Below are positions 24,512-35,068 of a DNA stretch of 64,000 nt, one piece after another. The notes under the pieces are model-generated. The model saw nothing but the letters and a program-made list of their open reading frames with translations, did not search any database and was not told where the DNA came from. This stretch comes from Gordonia mangrovi (GTDB lineage Bacteria > Actinomycetota > Actinomycetes > Mycobacteriales > Mycobacteriaceae): assembly GCF_024734075.1 (NCBI RefSeq), contig NZ_CP102850.1, positions 1,364,001 to 1,428,000 of the forward strand. The letters are read 5' to 3'. The first letter of the stretch is position 1. Each line of letters begins with the position of its first letter. Both the position numbers and the translations under genes were made by a program.

Positions 24512-25776
24512 TGTCGGGCCTCCCGCGGTAGGCCGAGCACGCGCTCGGCGATGATGTTGCGCTGCACCTCGTTCGAGCCGCCGTAGATGGTGTCGGCGCG
24601 GGTGAAGAGGAACAGCCGTTGCCATTCGTCGAGTTCGACGCGGTCGGGATCGGTGATGTCGTTGGCGGCGCCTTCGGCGGTGTGCGTGGGGCCGACGAGT
24701 GACGGCGCGCCGACGATCGCCATCGCCAGCTCGCCGAGATCGCGATGCCAGTTGGCCCACAACAACTTCGACACCGAGGCGGCGGCTGTTCCGGAGACGA
24801 TGTCGCCGGCGAGCGTGCGTTGGGCGTTGGCGCGCATCACGGTCAGCCCGATCCAGGCCCGGGTCAGTCGTGAGGCGATCTCCGGATTGTGCACGGCGCC
24901 GTTACCCCGCGCGATCTCGGCGAGATTGCGCCATTCCCGTTCGAAGCCGACCTGCTGTCCGAGCGTGGAGACACCGCGCTCGAACTGCAGCAACCCCATC
25001 GCGACCGTCCACCCGTCACCGGGTTCCCCGACGATGAGGTCGGCGTCGGTGACCGCATCGTCGAAGAACACCTCGTTGAATTCCGATGTGCCGGTGAGCT
25101 GCTGGATCGGGCGCACCGTGACGCCCGGTTGCTCGATGGGCACCAGCAAGAAGCTCAGTCCATGGTGTCTGCTGGAGCCCTTCTCGGTCCGGGCGATCAC
25201 AAAGCACCACTGCGCGACGTGGGCCAGCGACGTCCAGACCTTCTGCCCGTTGAGGATCCACCGCTCGCCGGCGTCGTCGAGCGCAGCGGTGGTCGACACC
25301 CCGGCGAGATCCGATCCGGCGCCGGGTTCGGAATAACCCTGCGCCCACAACTCCGTGACGTCGACGATGCCCGGCAGAAAACGCTGTTTCTGCTCCTCGG
25401 TGCCGTACTCGATCAACGTCGGACCAAGCAGTTCCTCGCCCAGATGGTTGACCCGGGCGGGCGCGTTCGCCCGCGCATACTCCTGATGGAAGATGATCCG
25501 CTGCTCCAACGTCGCGCCGCGGCCGCCATAGCGGACGGGCCAGCCGAGACAGGTCCACCCGGCGCGGGCGAGATGACGATCCCAGGCCAGCCGTTGGTCG
25601 AAGAACTCGTGCTCACTGCCCGGACCGCCGCGCCCCGTGAGATCCGCGAACTCCCCGACCAGGTTCTCATCGAGCCATTCCCGTACGGCGCGGGCGAACT
25701 GGTCGTCGGCATCCGGGACAGTTCGTGCCCATTCGCCGAGGTCGACCGCCCGGTCGGCCAGATTGATCGAGGTCAT
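24508..25776 (-). CDS. fadE30: Acyl-CoA dehydrogenase FadE30
   Basis: A 422-residue flavoprotein of the acyl-CoA dehydrogenase family, matching Rv3560c. It dehydrogenates the propanoyl side chain of the HIP-type CoA ester made by FadD3. Signatures are ELWAQGYSEPGAGSDLAGVS near residue 140 and DTIYGGSNEVQRNIIAERVL at the C-terminus. The ATG at 25776 lies 18 bases from the operator shared with divergent fadD3. It is the first gene of the fadE30-ipdF-fadA6 operon, which is linked by a GTGA overlap. Confidence 0.86.
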   Translation of the reverse strand: MTSINLADRAVDLGEWARTVPDADDQFARAVREWLDENLVGEFADLTGRGGPGSEHEFFDQRLAWDRHLARAGWTCLGWPVRYGGRGATLEQRIIFHQEYARANAPARVNHLGEELLGPTLIEYGTEEQKQRFLPGIVDVTELWAQGYSEPGAGSDLAGVSTTAALDDAGERWILNGQKVWTSLAHVAQWCFVIARTEKGSSRHHGLSFLLVPIEQPGVTVRPIQQLTGTSEFNEVFFDDAVTDADLIVGEPGDGWTVAMGLLQFERGVSTLGQQVGFEREWRNLAEIARGNGAVHNPEIASRLTRAWIGLTVMRANAQRTLAGDIVSGTAAASVSKLLWANWHRDLGELAMAIVGAPSLVGPTHTAEGAANDITDPDRVELDEWQRLFLFTRADTIYGGSNEVQRNIIAERVLGLPREARQ

Positions 25777-25793
25777 GGCCGCTAGCTTAGCGC

Positions 25794-25812
25794 ACCAAGC
25801 AAGTGCTAGGTT
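25794..25812. promoter_or_regulatory. KstR2 operator between fadE30 and fadD3
   Basis: ACCAAGCAAGTGCTAGGTT is a 19-base palindrome. Read on the minus strand, ACCTAGCACTTGCT matches the KstR2 consensus with one difference. It sits 6 bases before the fadD3 ATG and 17 bases from fadE30, so repression of both is expected. Confidence 0.72.
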
Positions 25813-25818
25813 GGGGAC

Positions 25819-27387
<1,569 letters not shown>

Positions 27388-27481
27388 CCGCGACTGTCGC
27401 GCCGCCGCGCGCCACCGCACGACCGTTCCTACACTGGGGCGCGCAGCGGATCACACCAGACCACAACGGCGGGCGGAGTCG

Positions 27482-28969
27482 ATGACACAGCAGCAGTCCA
27501 CCGACATCGACGGCTCGGTCTGGCTGGACGAGGCGGGCGTCCTCGACCCGCACCTGCCCACCCGACGCGTCGACACCCACGCCGCGGTGGTCGTCCTCAA
27601 CGGCGACCGGGCGTGGAAGTTCAAGCGACCGGTGCGGTTCAGCTACCTCGACTTCAGCACCCCCGATCGGCGCCACGACGCCCTCGAGGCCGAGCTGCGC
27701 CTCAACCGGCGCACCGCACCGCGGTTGTATCGCGGGCTGCACGCCGTCCGCCGTGACACCGACGGATCGGTGTCGCTCGACGGCCCCGGCGAGACCGTCG
27801 ACTGGGTGTTGGAGATGACGCGTTTCGACGACGATGCCCTGCTGATCCGCTGCGCGGAAACCGGCCATCTCGACGCACAGCTCCTCCGGTCGCTCGCCGA
27901 ATCGGTGGTGGCGCTGCATGCCTCGGCCGAGGTGTGCACGGACGAGGCGGGTGCGGCCCGGCTGCGCGATGTCGTCGACGGGAACGTGGTCAGCATGGCC
28001 GCCTATCCCGAGATCCTCGACCAGGCGCGGGCCGCCGAGCTGACCGAACGACTGCGCACACTGATCGACCGCGACACCGACCTGCTCGACCGCCGCGCCC
28101 GCGCCGGCCGGGTACGCCACGGTCACGGCGACCTTCACCTGGCCAACATCGCGATCCTCGACGGGCAACCCGTCCCGTTCGACTGCCTGGAGTTCGATGC
28201 GGAGCTGGCGACCACCGACGTCCTCTACGACCTCGCCTTCCTGCTGATGGACCTCTGGGCCCGCGGACTGCGCACCGAGGCCAACATCGTCGTCAACAGC
28301 TACCTCGACCTGTCCCCCGACGACGAGGACGCCTACCGCCTCCTCCCGACCATGCTGAGTGTGCGGGCCACCGTCCGCGCCCATGTCGAGGCCGCCGAAG
28401 GGCACGCCGACACTGCGCGCCACTACCTCGATCTCGCGTTGGGTGTCCTCGACGCGGTGCCCGCCCGGCTGATCGCGTTCGGCGGCGGATCGGGGACGGG
28501 CAAGTCGACGTGGGCGCGCGCCGTCGGCGGACTCGTCGGTCAGGCACCCGGGGCACGCATCCTGCGCAGCGATGTGCTGCGCAAACGTCTTGCCGGAGTC
28601 CCCCTGTTCACGCGGCTGCCGGAGGCTGCCTACCGCACCGAGACCAGCCGGAGGGTGTATGCCGAGATCAACCGGCTGGCCGTTCCACTGCTGCGCGGCG
28701 GTATGAGCGCGATCGCCGACGCCGTCTATGCCCGCGACGACGACCGCGCCGCCATCGCGGGCGTGGCGACCGCTGCTGGGGTGGGGTTCACCGGAATCTG
28801 GCTCGAGTTGTCGGAATCCGAGCGGATCGCCCGGGTCGCCGCGCGCACGGCAGACCCGTCGGATGCCGACGCGACGATCGTGCGCCGGCAGAGCCCGTCA
28901 TTGCCGACGCCGGCCGACTGGACGGTGGTCGACGCGGGTCCGGCACCCGATCCCACACGGGTGCTGTAG
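27482..28969 (+). CDS. Two-domain kinase: APH-like domain plus P-loop kinase (Rv2004c-like)
   Basis: A 495-residue fusion. The N-terminal 300 or so residues are aminoglycoside-phosphotransferase-like, with the catalytic-loop motif VRHGHGDLHLANIAI near residue 215 and PFDCLEFDAELATTDVLYDL. The C-terminal part is a P-loop kinase, with Walker A AFGGGSGTGKSTWARAV near residue 338. Rv2004c, a dormancy-regulon protein, has this architecture and length. The biological substrate is not established. No DosR-type site was identified upstream. A GGAG ribosome site supports the ATG at 27482. Confidence 0.78.
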   Translation: MTQQQSTDIDGSVWLDEAGVLDPHLPTRRVDTHAAVVVLNGDRAWKFKRPVRFSYLDFSTPDRRHDALEAELRLNRRTAPRLYRGLHAVRRDTDGSVSLDGPGETVDWVLEMTRFDDDALLIRCAETGHLDAQLLRSLAESVVALHASAEVCTDEAGAARLRDVVDGNVVSMAAYPEILDQARAAELTERLRTLIDRDTDLLDRRARAGRVRHGHGDLHLANIAILDGQPVPFDCLEFDAELATTDVLYDLAFLLMDLWARGLRTEANIVVNSYLDLSPDDEDAYRLLPTMLSVRATVRAHVEAAEGHADTARHYLDLALGVLDAVPARLIAFGGGSGTGKSTWARAVGGLVGQAPGARILRSDVLRKRLAGVPLFTRLPEAAYRTETSRRVYAEINRLAVPLLRGGMSAIADAVYARDDDRAAIAGVATAAGVGFTGIWLELSESERIARVAARTADPSDADATIVRRQSPSLPTPADWTVVDAGPAPDPTRVL

Positions 28970-29007
28970 GTCTCAGGCGCGGGGTCTTCGTCGCGCGGTG
29001 GTACCGA

Positions 29008-29141
29008 CCGCTGGTCGAGTAGCCGAGGAGCCTGCGACGAGGCGTATCGACACCCGACGACACAAAACCGCTGGCATACCCAGACCCGACGACACAAACC
29101 GCTGGTCGAGTAGCCGAGGAGCCTGCGACGAGGCGTATCGA
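29008..29141. repeat. Tandem pair of dispersed intergenic repeats
   Basis: A 43-base unit (CCGCTGGTCGAGTAGCCGAG to GAGGCGTATCGA) occurs exactly at 29008-29050 and again at 29099-29141, 91 bases apart. The spacer itself contains a doubled ACCCGACGACACAAA(A)CCGCTGG. Diverged copies lie at 8742, 12409 and 53583. The whole 252-base gap downstream of the kinase gene is made of this repeat. Confidence 0.85.
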
Positions 29142-29158
29142 GACCCGGCGCCATGGAG

Positions 29159-29177
29159 TTTGGGTAGCCAAACCTAA
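29159..29177. promoter_or_regulatory. IdeR/DtxR-like iron box before a small ORF
   Basis: TTTGGGTAGCCAAACCTAA matches 15 of 19 positions of the IdeR consensus TTAGGTTAGGCTAACCTAA, the best match found in the window. It lies 86 bases upstream of the 50-codon ORF. Confidence 0.55.
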
Positions 29178-29263
29178 CCCCAACGAACGCGAGCAGATCC
29201 GCGTCCGATATCGTTTCGGCCGTGCCGACTGGTGCACATGAATCTCGAGAGAAGGGCGCAGAC

Positions 29264-29416
29264 GTGGGAAGTACGGAATCCATTCTGGAACTCGGTTATT
29301 GGCTGTCCGGAACCGATGTCTACAACAATGTGTGGCTACCGATCTGGGATGTGATCGCGGGAACCCACAACGCGCTCTTCCCGTTCCTGCCTCCGCTGTG
29401 GACGACCAACGGCTGA
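29264..29416 (+). CDS. 50-residue hydrophobic peptide of unknown function
   Basis: The GTG at 29264 follows GAGAGAAGGG and opens a 50-codon frame. The frame is also open from a GTG at 29222, which lacks a ribosome site. The peptide is rich in Trp, Leu, Ile and Pro (GYWLSGTDVYNNVWLPIWDV, then NALFPFLPPLWTTNG). It has no clear signal peptide and could be a single membrane-associated helix. It is bracketed by an IdeR-like box upstream and a strong hairpin downstream, which gives it a transcription unit of its own. I recognise no family. Confidence 0.5.
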   Translation: MGSTESILELGYWLSGTDVYNNVWLPIWDVIAGTHNALFPFLPPLWTTNG

Positions 29417-29441
29417 CGGATCGGGCGCATCTGATCGGCTA

Positions 29442-29471
29442 CTTGCGCTCCCTGAGTCCGGGGAGCGCAAG
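29442..29471. terminator. Bidirectional terminator hairpin
   Basis: CTTGCGCTCCC (29442-29452) and GGGAGCGCAAG (29461-29471) form a perfect 11-base stem with an 8-base loop. It lies between the end of the small ORF and the end of lysS, which converge here. Confidence 0.75.
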
Positions 29472-29479
29472 AAGCCGGG

Positions 29480-31024
29480 TCAGGTCCGCGGCTTGACCAG
29501 CGGGAACAGGATCGTCTCGCGGATACCGAGTCCGGTCAGCGCCATCAACAGCCGGTCGATGCCCATCCCGGTGCCCGCGGTCGGCGGCATGCCGTACTCC
29601 ATCGCGGCGAGGAACTCCTCGTCGAGACGCATCGCCTCGTCGTCTCCGGCGGCAGCCAGCCGGGCCTGATCGACAAATCGCTCGCGCTGGATCACCGGGT
29701 CGACGAGTTCGGAGTAGCCGGTGGCCAGTTCGAAGCCGCGCACATACAGATCCCATTTCTCGGCGACGCCGGGCACCGTGCGATGGGCACGCACCAGCGG
29801 CGACGTCTCGACCGGGAAGTCGCGGACGAACACCGGTTGGGAAAGGCGTTCTCCCACCATGTGCTCCCACAGCTCCTCGACGAGCTTGCCGTGGCCGTAC
29901 CCCTTGTCCTTCGGGACCTCCAGACCCACCCGGTCGGCGATCGTGAGCAGTTCGTCGACACTCGTGCCGGCATCGCCGCTCATCGGGACGATCTCCTGGC
30001 CCAGCGCCTCCGACAGCGACGGGTACATCTGAAGCGACGTCCACTCGCCGGACAGGTCGTACTCGCTGCCATCGGCCATCATCGGGGTCAGCGTGCCCAG
30101 CGCACCCTGCGAGACCTCTTGCACGAGTTCGCGGGTCATCACCGCGGCATCGTCGTAGGTGCCGTAGGCCTGATAGGTCTCGAGCATCGCGAATTCCGGC
30201 GAGTGGGTGGAGTCCGCGCCCTCGTTGCGGAAGTTGCGGTTGATCTCGAAGACCCGCTCGATACCGCCCACGATGCACCGCTTCAGGAACAACTCCGGTG
30301 CGATACGCAGATACAGATCCATGTCGAAGGCGTTGGAGTGGGTGACGAACGGTCGCGCCGCCGCACCACCGTGCAGCGTCTGCAGCATCGGCGTCTCGAC
30401 CTCGAGGAAGCCTCTGCGGCCCAGCGCATTTCGCAGCTCGGACATCACCGCGATGCGGGTGCGGGCGTTCGCCCGGGCCTCCGGGCGCATGATGAGGTCC
30501 ACGTAGCGCTGCCGGACGCGGGTTTCCTCGTTCATCTCCTTGTGGGCGACGGGCAAGGGCCGCAACGCCTTCGACGCCATCTCCCACGAATCGGCCATCA
30601 CCGACAGCTCACCGGTGCGCGAGCTGATCACCTCGCCGTGCACGTACACGATGTCGCCGAGATCCACCTGGGCCTTCCACCGGACCAGCGCGTCCTCGCC
30701 GACGCCGTTGAAGCTGATCATCGCCTGCAGCTGGGTGCCGTCACCTTCCTGCAGGGTTGCGAAGCACAACTTGCCCTTGTTGCGTAGGAAGATGATGCGG
30801 CCCGCGACGCCGACGATCTCGCCGGTCTCGGTGCCCGCCTCGAGGTCGGGGTGGGCGGCCCGGATCTCCGACAGACTGTGCGTGCGCGCGATGGAGACCG
30901 GGTAGGCCTCGCGTCCTTCGCCCAGAATGGCCTCGCGCTTCTCCCGACGGATCCGGAGTTGTTCCGGCGTGTTGTCGTCGGCAGCGTCTGCGGGCGCGTT
31001 CTGCGTGGTAGGAGTGTTGCTCAC
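29480..31024 (-). CDS. lysS: Lysyl-tRNA synthetase, class II
   Basis: A 514-residue class II lysyl-tRNA synthetase, near the 505 residues of Rv3598c. The OB-fold anticodon domain covers about residues 70-190. Motif 2 is [20 protein letters not shown], and motif 3 is [20 protein letters not shown] close to the C-terminus. A polar Asn/Thr/Ala-rich leader of about 25 residues starts at the GTG at 31024. It charges tRNA-Lys with lysine. Its position downstream of coaX follows the mycobacterial order. A bidirectional hairpin ends the transcript. Confidence 0.92.
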   Translation of the reverse strand: MSNTPTTQNAPADAADDNTPEQLRIRREKREAILGEGREAYPVSIARTHSLSEIRAAHPDLEAGTETGEIVGVAGRIIFLRNKGKLCFATLQEGDGTQLQAMISFNGVGEDALVRWKAQVDLGDIVYVHGEVISSRTGELSVMADSWEMASKALRPLPVAHKEMNEETRVRQRYVDLIMRPEARANARTRIAVMSELRNALGRRGFLEVETPMLQTLHGGAAARPFVTHSNAFDMDLYLRIAPELFLKRCIVGGIERVFEINRNFRNEGADSTHSPEFAMLETYQAYGTYDDAAVMTRELVQEVSQGALGTLTPMMADGSEYDLSGEWTSLQMYPSLSEALGQEIVPMSGDAGTSVDELLTIADRVGLEVPKDKGYGHGKLVEELWEHMVGERLSQPVFVRDFPVETSPLVRAHRTVPGVAEKWDLYVRGFELATGYSELVDPVIQRERFVDQARLAAAGDDEAMRLDEEFLAAMEYGMPPTAGTGMGIDRLLMALTGLGIRETILFPLVKPRT

Positions 31025-31089
31025 CCCCGAGACCTTATCGGAATCAGGTGTCGCGCCCGTTGCCCGGTCGAGCTGGGTGGCGACTCGGT

Positions 31090-31512
31090 TCAGTGGGCCG
31101 AGATCGCGGCGAGTTCCTGCTCGCTGATGGTGCCGACGACGCGGGCCCGCCGCAGGGCGCGGTACCCGCCGACGACGAACACGGCGCCGGTGATGCCGCG
31201 CGCCTGCAGATGCCAGGCCAGCCACTCGGCCTCGTGGCCGTCGTCGCTGATCAGCAGCCAGCGGGCATCGGCGTGTGCGCTGCTCAGCGACTCCGGGGTG
31301 CCCGGCGTGAGGCGGGTGAGGAGTTCGGCGGCATCGATGGCCAGTGCACCGGACAGGACGCCGTCGGCCTGACGTTTACGCTGGCTGCGCACGTCGACGG
31401 GCGTCGTTCCCGAGGCGACGAGAGCGGCGTAGTCGGTCGCCTGCGCCGACAGCGGGGCAGCGCCGGCGGAGGAAGTGACAGTGGTGACGGGGGTACCGAG
31501 GACGGCGGTCAT
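31090..31512 (-). CDS. Rhodanese-like protein lacking the catalytic Cys
   Basis: A 140-residue single rhodanese domain: [20 protein letters not shown] matches the CH2A/B region. The active-site loop reads [18 protein letters not shown], where Asp/Asp stands in place of the usual CRxGxR cysteine. The protein therefore cannot form a normal persulfide and may be a binding or regulatory module. It lies between coaX and lysS, where M. tuberculosis has only a very short gene. A tiny Cys-rich ORF precedes it by 67 bases. The ribosome site AGGAC is well placed before the ATG at 31512. Confidence 0.68.
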   Translation of the reverse strand: MTAVLGTPVTTVTSSAGAAPLSAQATDYAALVASGTTPVDVRSQRKRQADGVLSGALAIDAAELLTRLTPGTPESLSSAHADARWLLISDDGHEAEWLAWHLQARGITGAVFVVGGYRALRRARVVGTISEQELAAISAH

Positions 31513-31579
31513 GTGAGGTCCTGTGAGAGTGATCGAGTGAGCGGGGGTCGTCGAAGAAGGGCGGCCGCAGATGCGGAAC

Positions 31580-31615
31580 TCAGCCCTGACAACACTCCAG
31601 ACAGCTCATGATCAC
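31580..31615 (-). CDS. Cysteine-rich leader ORF (candidate attenuator)
   Basis: A GTG at 31615 (or ATG at 31609) opens an 11-codon frame ending in SCLECCQG, with three Cys codons in a run of five. The sequence CACACT, 8-13 bases upstream of the GTG, could be a -10 element for a leaderless transcript. Polycysteine leaderless short ORFs upstream of sulfur genes are known in mycobacteria as cysteine-responsive attenuators. This one sits 67 bases ahead of a rhodanese-like gene, the expected type of target. Confidence 0.45.
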   Translation of the reverse strand: MIMSCLECCQG

Positions 31616-31666
31616 GGCGAACAGTGTGCCACAGATCGTCGCGGGGCACCAGACCCGGAGCCCGCC

Positions 31667-32470
31667 TCAGCGCCGCCGCTGCTGCTTGGACCGTTCGTAG
31701 ACCAGCCGCAGTCCGTCGAGGGTCAGGTAGGGGTGATGGGCGGTGAGGGTCTCGCACTCGTCGAACATCAGCGGCGCGAGGAACCCGGTGGCCACCACGG
31801 CGACGTCGTCGGAGTCGAAGCCGTCGATGGTGTCGCGGACGCGGTCCACCAGCGCGTCGACCTGGCCGGCAAACCCGTAGAGGATGCCCGACTGCAGCGC
31901 TTCGACGGTGTTCTTGCCCAGCACACTGCGCGGCGGCATCAACTCCACCTTGCGCACGGTCACGGTGTGTTCGGAAAGCGCCTCCACCGCGAGGTTCACG
32001 CCCGGCGCGATGGCACCACCGAGGAATTCGCCCTTCGTCGAGATGGCGTCCACCACGGTGGCGGTGCCGAAGGCCACCACGATGCACGGCCCCTTCGGGT
32101 AGTTGTGGTGGGCGGCAACGCAGTTGGCGACGCGGTCGGTGCCGACCTCTTTGGGGTTGTCCACCAGCAGCGGAACCCCGGTCCGCACACCGGGTTCCAG
32201 CAGCACGTGGTGATGACCGTCGCCGAAATAGCGCGGCACCATCACCCGCAACTCACGCAACAGCGACGGCACCGTGGACAGCGCCGCGACCCCGGTCACC
32301 TGCTCGACGTCGGAGCCCAGCAGGCCGCGGACGAGCAGCGCGAGCTCGTCGGAGGTCAGGTTCGGTTCGGTGTGGATGCGCCAGTCGCGCACCATCGTCG
32401 CGTGTTCGCCGGCCCCGGCGAAGACGCCGAGATGGATGTTGGTGTTCCCGACGTCGACGGTCAGCAGCAT
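31667..32470 (-). CDS. coaX: Type III pantothenate kinase
   Basis: A 267-residue kinase of the ASKHA superfamily that phosphorylates pantothenate in CoA synthesis. The phosphate-1 loop is TVDVGNTNIHLGVF at the N-terminus. The conserved DNPKEVGTDRVANCVAAHH and VVAFGTATVVDAIS are present, as is GGAIAPGVNLAVEAL. It is the last gene of the DUF2520-panC-panD-coaX run, separated from panD by 9 bases, so pantothenate is made and phosphorylated by one operon. Confidence 0.92.
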   Translation of the reverse strand: MLLTVDVGNTNIHLGVFAGAGEHATMVRDWRIHTEPNLTSDELALLVRGLLGSDVEQVTGVAALSTVPSLLRELRVMVPRYFGDGHHHVLLEPGVRTGVPLLVDNPKEVGTDRVANCVAAHHNYPKGPCIVVAFGTATVVDAISTKGEFLGGAIAPGVNLAVEALSEHTVTVRKVELMPPRSVLGKNTVEALQSGILYGFAGQVDALVDRVRDTIDGFDSDDVAVVATGFLAPLMFDECETLTAHHPYLTLDGLRLVYERSKQQRRR

Positions 32471-32479
32471 GGGCGGGGA

Positions 32480-32905
32480 TCAGACGACGGCGTCGACGAG
32501 GACGCGCGGATCCCGCAGGCCCGAGCCCTCGGGCACACGCGCGGGATCGTCGCCGGCCTCGAGCACGCGGTTGGCGTCGTCGACGAACACCACCGACGGC
32601 GAGTACTCGCGCAGCTCCTGCTCGTTCATGATGCCGTAGGCGATGATGATCACCAGATCGTCGGGGTGTACGAGATGCGCGGCGGCCCCGTTGATCCCGA
32701 TCACGCCGGAACCACGCTCGCCGGCGATGACGTAGGTCTCGAGGCGGGCGCCGTTGTTGATGTCGACGATGGTGACCTGTTCGCCCTCGAGCAGGTCGGC
32801 GGCGTCGAGCAGATCCTGGTCGATGGTCACCGACCCGACGTAGTGCAGGTCGGCCTGGGTGACCCGAACCCGGTGGATCTTCGACTTCATCATGGTGCGG
32901 AACAT
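32480..32905 (-). CDS. panD: Aspartate 1-decarboxylase proenzyme
   Basis: A 141-residue pyruvoyl enzyme making beta-alanine from aspartate. The self-cleavage site is Gly24-Ser25 in [10 protein letters not shown], giving a beta chain of 24 residues and an alpha chain with an N-terminal pyruvoyl. [20 protein letters not shown] is the typical second half. The C-terminal tail (about residues 115-141) is longer than in enteric PanD, as usual in actinobacteria. The start at 32905 lies 27 bases after panC. Confidence 0.93.
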   Translation of the reverse strand: MFRTMMKSKIHRVRVTQADLHYVGSVTIDQDLLDAADLLEGEQVTIVDINNGARLETYVIAGERGSGVIGINGAAAHLVHPDDLVIIIAYGIMNEQELREYSPSVVFVDDANRVLEAGDDPARVPEGSGLRDPRVLVDAVV

Positions 32906-32932
32906 CAGATTCCCTTCGGTGGGTGTTCGGTG

Positions 32933-33850
32933 TCAGTGGTGTGGTTGTTCGGGGTCGCGGCCGGCAAACCCGGTGCCGATCGCGACGCCGACGTTGTCGA
33001 TGAGTCGGGCCGGCCCGACCCGTGCGGCCACCAGTAGTCGTCCGTCGCCGCGCTCGGGCGGTGGCTCGAGCTGACGGCCGGTGAGCGCGAGGTAGTCGAC
33101 CTCGATCTCGGGATGGGCATCGAGCACCGACTGCGCGGCGGCCAGGATCGCATCGCGCCCGCCGGCCGCGGCATGGGCGCCGGCGACCAGCGCAGCCGAC
33201 AGGGTGGTGGCCAGGTCACGCTGGCGTTCATCGAGGTAGCGATTGCGCGAGGACATCGCCAAGCCGTCCGACTCGCGTACGGTCGGCACGCCCACCACAT
33301 CGACGTCGAGGTTCAGATCGTCGACCATCTGCTTGATCAGCACCAGCTGCTGATAGTCCTTCTCGCCGAAGTAGGCGGCGTGCGGCGCGACGATGGTCAG
33401 CAGCTTGAGGACGACGGTCAGCATGCCGGCGAAGTGCGTGGGACGGGAGATGCCGTCGAGCACGGCACCGGCCGGGCCCGGATGGACCATGCTGCGCTGA
33501 CCGTGGGGGTACATGTCCGCGACGGTCGGCGCGAACACCAGCTCCACCCCGAGCGGCCGCAGCAGCTCGCAGTCGGCGTCGAAGGTCCGCGGGTAGGCGT
33601 CGAGATCTTCGTTGACGCCGAACTGCAGCGGGTTGACGAAGATCGACACGATGACGACGGTGTTGCCGCTGGCCTTCGCGGCCCGGACCAGTTCGAGGTG
33701 CCCGGCGTGCAGGGCGCCCATGGTGGGTACGAGCGCCACCCGCTTACCCGCGCGCCGCAGCGCGGCGGTGATCCGGTGCAGTGTCGCCGGATCCCGGTGA
33801 ACGGTCAGTTCGCCTGGTGTGTACGGTTTGTCGCCGAGATCGGTGGTCAT
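32933..33850 (-). CDS. panC: Pantothenate synthetase
   Basis: A 305-residue ligase that joins pantoate and beta-alanine using ATP. The HIGH-type motif is [37 protein letters not shown] binds pantoate, [20 protein letters not shown] is conserved, and the KMSKS-like loop is [10 protein letters not shown]. The ATG overlaps the stop of the DUF2520 gene by four bases (ATGA), so the two are translationally coupled. Confidence 0.93.
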   Translation of the reverse strand: MTTDLGDKPYTPGELTVHRDPATLHRITAALRRAGKRVALVPTMGALHAGHLELVRAAKASGNTVVIVSIFVNPLQFGVNEDLDAYPRTFDADCELLRPLGVELVFAPTVADMYPHGQRSMVHPGPAGAVLDGISRPTHFAGMLTVVLKLLTIVAPHAAYFGEKDYQQLVLIKQMVDDLNLDVDVVGVPTVRESDGLAMSSRNRYLDERQRDLATTLSAALVAGAHAAAGGRDAILAAAQSVLDAHPEIEVDYLALTGRQLEPPPERGDGRLLVAARVGPARLIDNVGVAIGTGFAGRDPEQPHH

Positions 33851-34848
33851 GTCGTCTCCAGCACGTCGATGAGGTCGGCGGGCGCATCGGTGAGCCCGGC
33901 GGTCCGGCGCGCCAGCACCCGGTAGGCCTCGGCGATGTCGGTGACACCGGCGCCGTCGGCGGGCAGCGTCCGCAATGCGGCGAGGTGATCGGCGACGGCC
34001 TTCGCATCGCCGCGGGCGACCGGACCGGTCAACGCCTGCGGTCCGAGCTCCAACACGTTCTGCAGCGACGCCGTCACCAGCGGTCCGAGAATGCGTTCGG
34101 CGAGCATCGCGCCGCTGCCGTCGACGGTGGCCGCCGCCCGCCCGGCCTGCCCGCCACGACCCTCGATCGCCGCGTTGAGAGCGGCCACCGCATCGGTGAT
34201 GAGAGTGATCAGGTGATTGGCGCCGTGCGCGAGCGCGGCGTGGTACAGCACCCGGTCGGCTTCGGCGATCCGCACCGGCTCGCCGCCCATCTCCAACACC
34301 AGCGCCTGGGCGATGGCGTAGCCGACCTCGTCGGCGGCGGTGACGCCGAAGCAGGCCTGCCGCAGCCGGACGGTGTCGTCGGCGGTGCCGACGAAGGTCA
34401 TCGCCGGATGGATGGCAAGGGGTAGCGCGCCCAGTTCGGCGAGGGGGGTGAGCACGCCGACGCCGGCCGCCCCGGCGGTGTGCGCGACGAGTGTGTTGGG
34501 CCGCAGCGCCCCGCTGTGGGCGATCTCCTCGACGACGGCATCGAGTGCGGCGTCGGGAACGGCGACGATCAGAAGTTCCGAACGGGCCACGACGGAGCGC
34601 AGGTCCAGGATCTCGGAGTCGGGCAGCCGATCGGTGGCGCGACGCCGAGACGCCTCGGATCGGGCCACCACCGCACCGACCACATGCCCGGCCTGCTCGA
34701 GGGCGGCGCCCACTGCTGTGCCGACACGACCGGCGGAGATGAGTCCGACGGTCAGCCGCGCCGGGGTGGGCAGATTCGAGACGCCCGACAGGTAGGGGGC
34801 ATCTCCGCGCAGCCCGGACGGGCCGAGATCATCGCTCGGTGAGGTCAC
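33847..34848 (-). CDS. Rossmann-fold/DUF2520 reductase-like protein (Rv3603c-like)
   Basis: A 333-residue two-domain protein: an N-terminal Rossmann fold ([20 protein letters not shown]) followed by a 6-phosphogluconate-dehydrogenase-like helical domain with [15 protein letters not shown]. The gene order equals Rv3603c, which always stands before panC. Its coupling to panC suggests a role in pantoate supply, possibly as a ketopantoate reductase substitute, but this is inference. The GTG at 34848 has the ribosome site GGAGG six bases away. About 30 N-terminal residues are low-complexity. Confidence 0.75.
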   Translation of the reverse strand: MTSPSDDLGPSGLRGDAPYLSGVSNLPTPARLTVGLISAGRVGTAVGAALEQAGHVVGAVVARSEASRRRATDRLPDSEILDLRSVVARSELLIVAVPDAALDAVVEEIAHSGALRPNTLVAHTAGAAGVGVLTPLAELGALPLAIHPAMTFVGTADDTVRLRQACFGVTAADEVGYAIAQALVLEMGGEPVRIAEADRVLYHAALAHGANHLITLITDAVAALNAAIEGRGGQAGRAAATVDGSGAMLAERILGPLVTASLQNVLELGPQALTGPVARGDAKAVADHLAALRTLPADGAGVTDIAEAYRVLARRTAGLTDAPADLIDVLETT

Positions 34849-35068
34849 CGCTGTCCTCCGCTGATAAGTTCCAGTCCCGGCTGAGCTCGGGTACCAGACG
34901 TTGCAGAGCAAGACTAGGCCCTGGGTACACCCCGACGCCAATGCCTGTGACAGGTCTCACGCGAGGCTCGCGTCACCGCCACAGAGACCTCAGCCGTCGT
35001 CATGGACCCACGGCGCGCGACATGTCTCTGCCCACAGGTGAGGTCGGTCGATGACGGCGGCGGGCGGG

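Noticed and set aside
31571-33037. 488-codon plus-strand frame across coaX and panD
   Set aside because: It runs antisense through two well-supported genes and has His/Gly/Asp-rich random composition.
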